Assembly: GCA_963705325.1 (NCBI GenBank)
Contig: OY970069.1
Span: 558,001 to 622,000 of the forward strand
DNA length: 64,000 nucleotides
Direction of reading: 5' to 3'
Origin: DATARH01 sp963705325
GTDB taxonomy: Bacteria; Pseudomonadota; Alphaproteobacteria; ATCC43930; CGMCC-115725
Within the stretch, counting starts at the first letter, position 1, and every line of letters begins with the position of its first letter. Under the pieces are notes generated by a model. It ran no database searches and had not been told where the DNA came from. It was given only the letters and a program-made list of their open reading frames with translations. A program made the translations under genes and the position numbers. Positions 60,944 to 64,000 of the stretch are shown here, in pieces.

Positions 60944-61897
60944 CTATGCAGCCTTCACCCGCTCGGCATAGCGCTTCGGCAGCATCGCGTGGATGCCCTT
61001 GTTGCCGTCGACCAGCTGGGTCACCCGCATGTCGACCGCGAGGCTGGAAAACATATAGGCCGCCGCCGCGTCCAAACCCATCCGCTCGCCGATCAGCTTG
61101 ATCATTTCGCGCAGAGCGTCCTTGGCGGCGTCGTCCAAATCCTCGTTAAACGCCATGGTGATGTGGTGGGTCGGCGTCTCGGCGCGCGGCAGCTTGAACT
61201 TCAAATCCTTGCGCACGGTCAGCCGGAAGGTGCCGCTGAGCGCGGTTTCGAGCGCGGTCACGCAGACCTCCCCGTCGCCCTGCACCCCGTGCCCGTCGCC
61301 GCAGGAGAAATTCGCACCCGGCACAAACACCGGCAGATACAAGGTCGTGCCCTGGGTCAGCTCTTTCAGGTCCATGTTGCCGCCGAACTCGCGCGGCACG
61401 ATCGAGGTGCACAGCCCGTAGACCGGCGGCGGCGCCACCCCCATCACCCCGAAAAACGGCGCGAGGTCGATTTCCTGCCCCCAGGGCAGGGTGCAGACGC
61501 CGCGCTGGCGGTCGATCGAGCTGTGCAGCACCTTGCGGATCGGGAAGTCTTCGGGAAGCGTTCCGGCATGCGGCCGGATGCGGGTATAGCCCCAGTTCTG
61601 CCGCGGCGAGACGCTGAGGATTTCGACTTCGAGCACGTCGCCCGGCTCGGCGCCGGCGACCGAGATCGGCCCGGTGAGGATGTGCGCGCCGGTGCCTTTA
61701 TCGAGCCCGGCATGGATCGCCAGGTGATCGGCGAGGATCTCCCAATGGTCGCCCTTGGGCAGGATGTCGGGCCCGCCCGACACGCAATCGACCTGCACCG
61801 TGTCCCCCGAGGCGACGGTGAGGATCGGCTTCAGCGCTGCGTCGAAGAACCCCCAGTGGCAATGCTCGGGTTTGCACGAGACGACATGGTGCGACAT
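60944..61897 (-). CDS. Acetamidase/formamidase family amidohydrolase
   Basis: FmdA/AmdA family enzyme of 317 residues, which hydrolyses short aliphatic amides to the acid and ammonia in the cytosol. Family features are the GDTVQVDCVSGGPDI strand, GPISVAGAEPGDVLEVEIL, NMDLKELTQGTTLYLPVFV and FSCGDGHGVQGDGEVCVTAL (metal and active-site region). Together with the importer, the hydantoin enzymes and the asparaginase-like protein it suggests amide use as nitrogen source. Confidence 0.9.
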   Translation of the reverse strand: MSHHVVSCKPEHCHWGFFDAALKPILTVASGDTVQVDCVSGGPDILPKGDHWEILADHLAIHAGLDKGTGAHILTGPISVAGAEPGDVLEVEILSVSPRQNWGYTRIRPHAGTLPEDFPIRKVLHSSIDRQRGVCTLPWGQEIDLAPFFGVMGVAPPPVYGLCTSIVPREFGGNMDLKELTQGTTLYLPVFVPGANFSCGDGHGVQGDGEVCVTALETALSGTFRLTVRKDLKFKLPRAETPTHHITMAFNEDLDDAAKDALREMIKLIGERMGLDAAAAYMFSSLAVDMRVTQLVDGNKGIHAMLPKRYAERVKAA

Positions 61898-61915
61898 CGC
61901 TGTCTCCTTCTCGTT

Positions 61916-62932
61916 TCAAGACGCGGTGATCAGCGGCCACAACCCGCCGCCACCGGAAGCGGCGATCCGCCGGCCGAGTTCCCGCGCCCAATAGGCCTCG
62001 TTACCGAATTCGTCGCGCCACGACCACAGCCGGCGCGTCACCGGGTGCAGCCGGTATTCCTTGGTGAAGCCGATCGCGCCATGCACCTGATGGGCGATCT
62101 CGGCGACCTTGCCGGCCGCCTCGCCGGCGCGGATTTTCGCCGCGGTGCAGGCGAAATCCGCCGATTGCCGCCCCTCGGCGACGGCGCGCGCGGCATTCTC
62201 GACCGCGACCCAGGACGACGCGGCTTGCTCGGCGAGTACCGCCATCTGCTGCTGGATCGCCTGGAAGCGGCCGATCGGCCGGCCAAACTGCACGCGCTCG
62301 TTGGCGTATTGCGTGGTGATGGCGAGCGCAGCCTCCATCGCCCCGGCCATCTGCGCCGCACGCATCAGCGCGCCCAGCCGCAGCACCGCCGCCGTGTCGA
62401 CGCCATCGGGAAGCGACCGGATTTCGCCGGGCGCGCCGGCCGCGCTCATATGGTCGCGCAACTCGTAGGCGATGTTGTCGCTGGCATCCCAGCTGAACTC
62501 GCCGCTCGACACGACGGCCAGCTCGCTGTCGCCGACCACGACGATCGCTTCCGCCATCAGCCCGAACGGCACGTGACCGGCGCGGCCGCTGACGGCGCCG
62601 CCGCCGATGACCAGCCGCTCGTCGGGCTCGACCGGTGCGATGCTGAGCGCGCCGGCGGGCGCGGGGAGCCCCGCAGCAGCGCAAAGAAACCGCGCCAGCA
62701 TGGTCTCGACGATGGGGATCGGCGCGGCATGGTGGCCGGCGGCGCGCAGGATCGTCGCCGCCTCGGCCATGTTGCCCAGTCCGTCGACCAGCGCGTCGAG
62801 ATAGCCGGCCGCCTCGACCGCCTGCCACAACGCCTCCGGCCACAGCCCCTGCTCGATATCTTCGATCGTCGCCGGCGTTACCTCGGCGGCGAAGAGGCGC
62901 ATCGCGCTGTCGTAGAGGATGGTGTCGGCCAT
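61916..62932 (-). CDS. Acyl-CoA dehydrogenase family protein (short, second of a pair)
   Basis: Acyl-CoA-dehydrogenase-like protein of 338 residues. The C-terminal helical domain is clear: ANERVQFGRPIGRFQAIQQQ, then VHGAIGFTKEYRLHPVTRRL. The N-terminal and middle domains are shortened and degenerate, as in the small subunits of FadE-type heteromeric pairs (for example steroid side-chain enzymes). It follows the other dehydrogenase gene by 14 bases, so the two probably form one complex (inference). The start is ATG 62932. Confidence 0.87.
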   Translation of the reverse strand: MADTILYDSAMRLFAAEVTPATIEDIEQGLWPEALWQAVEAAGYLDALVDGLGNMAEAATILRAAGHHAAPIPIVETMLARFLCAAAGLPAPAGALSIAPVEPDERLVIGGGAVSGRAGHVPFGLMAEAIVVVGDSELAVVSSGEFSWDASDNIAYELRDHMSAAGAPGEIRSLPDGVDTAAVLRLGALMRAAQMAGAMEAALAITTQYANERVQFGRPIGRFQAIQQQMAVLAEQAASSWVAVENAARAVAEGRQSADFACTAAKIRAGEAAGKVAEIAHQVHGAIGFTKEYRLHPVTRRLWSWRDEFGNEAYWARELGRRIAASGGGGLWPLITAS

Positions 62933-62946
62933 TACCGCAGGCCCAC

Positions 62947-64000
62947 TTACCGTAAGCCTAGCCCGCGGGCGATGATGCCGCGGAGGATTTCGCGGGTGCC
63001 GCCGCGGATCGTCCACGACGGCGCGTGCAACACCGTCTCGACCAGCGCCAGCTCGAACGGGTCGCGGTCGCCGCGGCGCGGCCCCGGCATCGCCAGCCGC
63101 GCCACCTCGGGCACCTCGCGTTCGTATGTGGAGCCGAAATCCTTGACCATCGCCGCTTCGAGATTGGGCGTCTCGCCGGCCTGCAACATGCCGGCGACCG
63201 ATTGCGACATGCCGCGCAGCGTCCACAAGGTCGCGGCGAGCCGGCCGATCGCCTCCGCGGCCTGCGGCTCAGGATTGGCGCCGGCGCGCTCGACGAGACC
63301 ACGCAATACCTGATGCGAGCACAAGAACCGTTCCGACCCGCTGCGCTCGTACGCAAGTTCGCTGGTCACCTGATGCCAGCCATCGCCCTCGCCGCCGACC
63401 AGCCGGTCGTCCGGCACAAACACCTGATCGAGGATGATCTGGTTGAAATCGTGTTCGCCGCCCATGTTGACGATCGGGCGGATCGTCACCCCCGGCGCCT
63501 GCAGATCGAGGATTAGCTGGCTCAATCCGCCGTGCCGGTCGTTGCCCGGCGCACCGGTGCGCACTAGCGTGATCGCGTAGTGCGAGACGTGGGCGTGGCT
63601 CGTCCACACCTTCGCGCCGGTCACTTCATACCCGCCGTCGACTTTGACCGCGCGGGTGCGGATCGAGGCGAGATCGGAGCCGCTATCGGGCTCGCTCATG
63701 CCGATCGCGAAATAGATTTCGCCGCGAGTGATCCCGGGAAGGAACTCCTCGCGCTGCGCCTCGGTGCCGTAGCGCAACAGCAGCGGCCCGCTCTGCCGGT
63801 CGGCGATCCAATGCAACCCAACCGGCGCGCCCGCGGCGACCAGCTCCTCGGTCACGACATAGCGCTCCAAGAAACTCCGCTCGCCGCCACCATAGCGTTT
63901 CGGCCAGGTCATGCCGATCCAGCCTTTGGCGCCGAGCCGGCGGCTGAACTCGGCCGAGCGATGCGAGCCGAAATCGCTGTTCGGCCGCCAGAACCTGGCA
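62947..64000 (-). CDS. Acyl-CoA dehydrogenase, larger subunit (N-terminus beyond the window)
   Basis: FAD-dependent acyl-CoA dehydrogenase, about 350 residues visible. The frame stays open to base 64000, beginning RFWRPNSDFGSHRSAEFSRR. Flavin and substrate features are IYFAIGMSEPDSGSDLASIR and YEVTGAKVWTSHAHVSHYAI. It ends SWTIRGGTREILRGIIARGL; the Gly-Gly-Thr stretch is the usual C-terminal family motif. It is paired with the smaller downstream relative; the CoA substrate is unknown. Confidence 0.9.
   Translation of the reverse strand, partial: ARFWRPNSDFGSHRSAEFSRRLGAKGWIGMTWPKRYGGGERSFLERYVVTEELVAAGAPVGLHWIADRQSGPLLLRYGTEAQREEFLPGITRGEIYFAIGMSEPDSGSDLASIRTRAVKVDGGYEVTGAKVWTSHAHVSHYAITLVRTGAPGNDRHGGLSQLILDLQAPGVTIRPIVNMGGEHDFNQIILDQVFVPDDRLVGGEGDGWHQVTSELAYERSGSERFLCSHQVLRGLVERAGANPEPQAAEAIGRLAATLWTLRGMSQSVAGMLQAGETPNLEAAMVKDFGSTYEREVPEVARLAMPGPRRGDRDPFELALVETVLHAPSWTIRGGTREILRGIIARGLGLR

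Noticed and set aside
59585..63313. Very long open frame (over 1200 codons) on the plus strand
   Set aside because: It lies opposite ada, the formamidase-like gene and acyl-CoA dehydrogenases. It is rich in Arg, Gly, Pro and His, and has no domain; it is a GC-skew shadow.
1..64000. CRISPR array, insertion sequence or prophage
   Set aside because: No regularly spaced direct repeats, transposase or phage structural genes were seen on either strand.

Overview
The window is GC-rich DNA with strong third-position G/C, GTG/TTG starts beside ATG, and families typical of soil or rhizosphere Alphaproteobacteria (Rhodospirillales/Hyphomicrobiales type). These include a Wzx/Wzy exopolysaccharide locus, liv-type ABC transporters with a CoA ligase, several acyl-CoA dehydrogenases, hydantoinase and N-carbamoylase enzymes, and many short palindromic intergenic repeats. 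Genus cannot be read from the sequence. No rRNA, CRISPR array, transposase or phage gene was seen. No stretch longer than about 300 bases lacks a gene.

Left third (about 0.6-21.5 kb, after a partial ggt): a Wzx/Wzy-dependent polysaccharide locus. The plus strand encodes the initiating phosphoglycosyltransferase, a Wza-like lipoprotein, a Wzc-like chain-length protein without kinase domain, an ExeA-type ATPase, two glycosyltransferases, a Wzy-like polymerase/ligase and two methyltransferases. The minus strand carries GMC oxidoreductase, thioesterase, a separate BY-kinase-like ATPase, flippase, glycosyltransferase and a secreted GH10 glycanase. An aldo/keto reductase, a PAP2 phosphatase and a NodB-type deacetylase close the block. 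An unrecognised secreted protein (8077-8661) sits inside it and is an exact 90-residue tandem duplication.

Middle (21.5-40.9 kb): a VOC protein, an MFS exporter, a thiol-dioxygenase-like cupin, and a complete cytochrome bd operon with two tiny subunits (cydP-like, cydA, cydB, cydX). Next come an HsaA/DszC-like flavoprotein, an orphan molybdenum hydroxylase large subunit with a MoaD-like carrier, and an orphan Flp pilin. A TonB receptor/YfiR-like/GGDEF-EAL operon follows, then tRNA-Thr(TGT), a TIR/coiled-coil/membrane protein, an SDR and a YXWGXW-repeat protein.

Right third (40.9-64 kb): amide and nitrogen catabolism. It holds a dihydropyrimidinase and a CobW-type GTPase (with a palindromic repeat embedded in-frame), then livG/CoA ligase/livH/livM/livK/livF. 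Further on are an asparaginase-like protein, a cytosolic substrate-binding-like protein with an N-carbamoylase, an M81 peptidase, an HExxH protein of unknown function, a PanE-like reductase, an Ada plus 2OG-oxygenase alkylation-repair pair, a formamidase-like enzyme and two acyl-CoA dehydrogenases.

Six genes (molybdenum hydroxylase, livG, CoA ligase, livH, livF, N-carbamoylase) are interrupted by single-base frameshifts. All thirteen shifts that I could place have the sign of a one-base insertion, and ten lie between 43.9 and 46.9 kb. This looks more like insertion-type sequencing error than gene decay, but raw reads are needed to decide.
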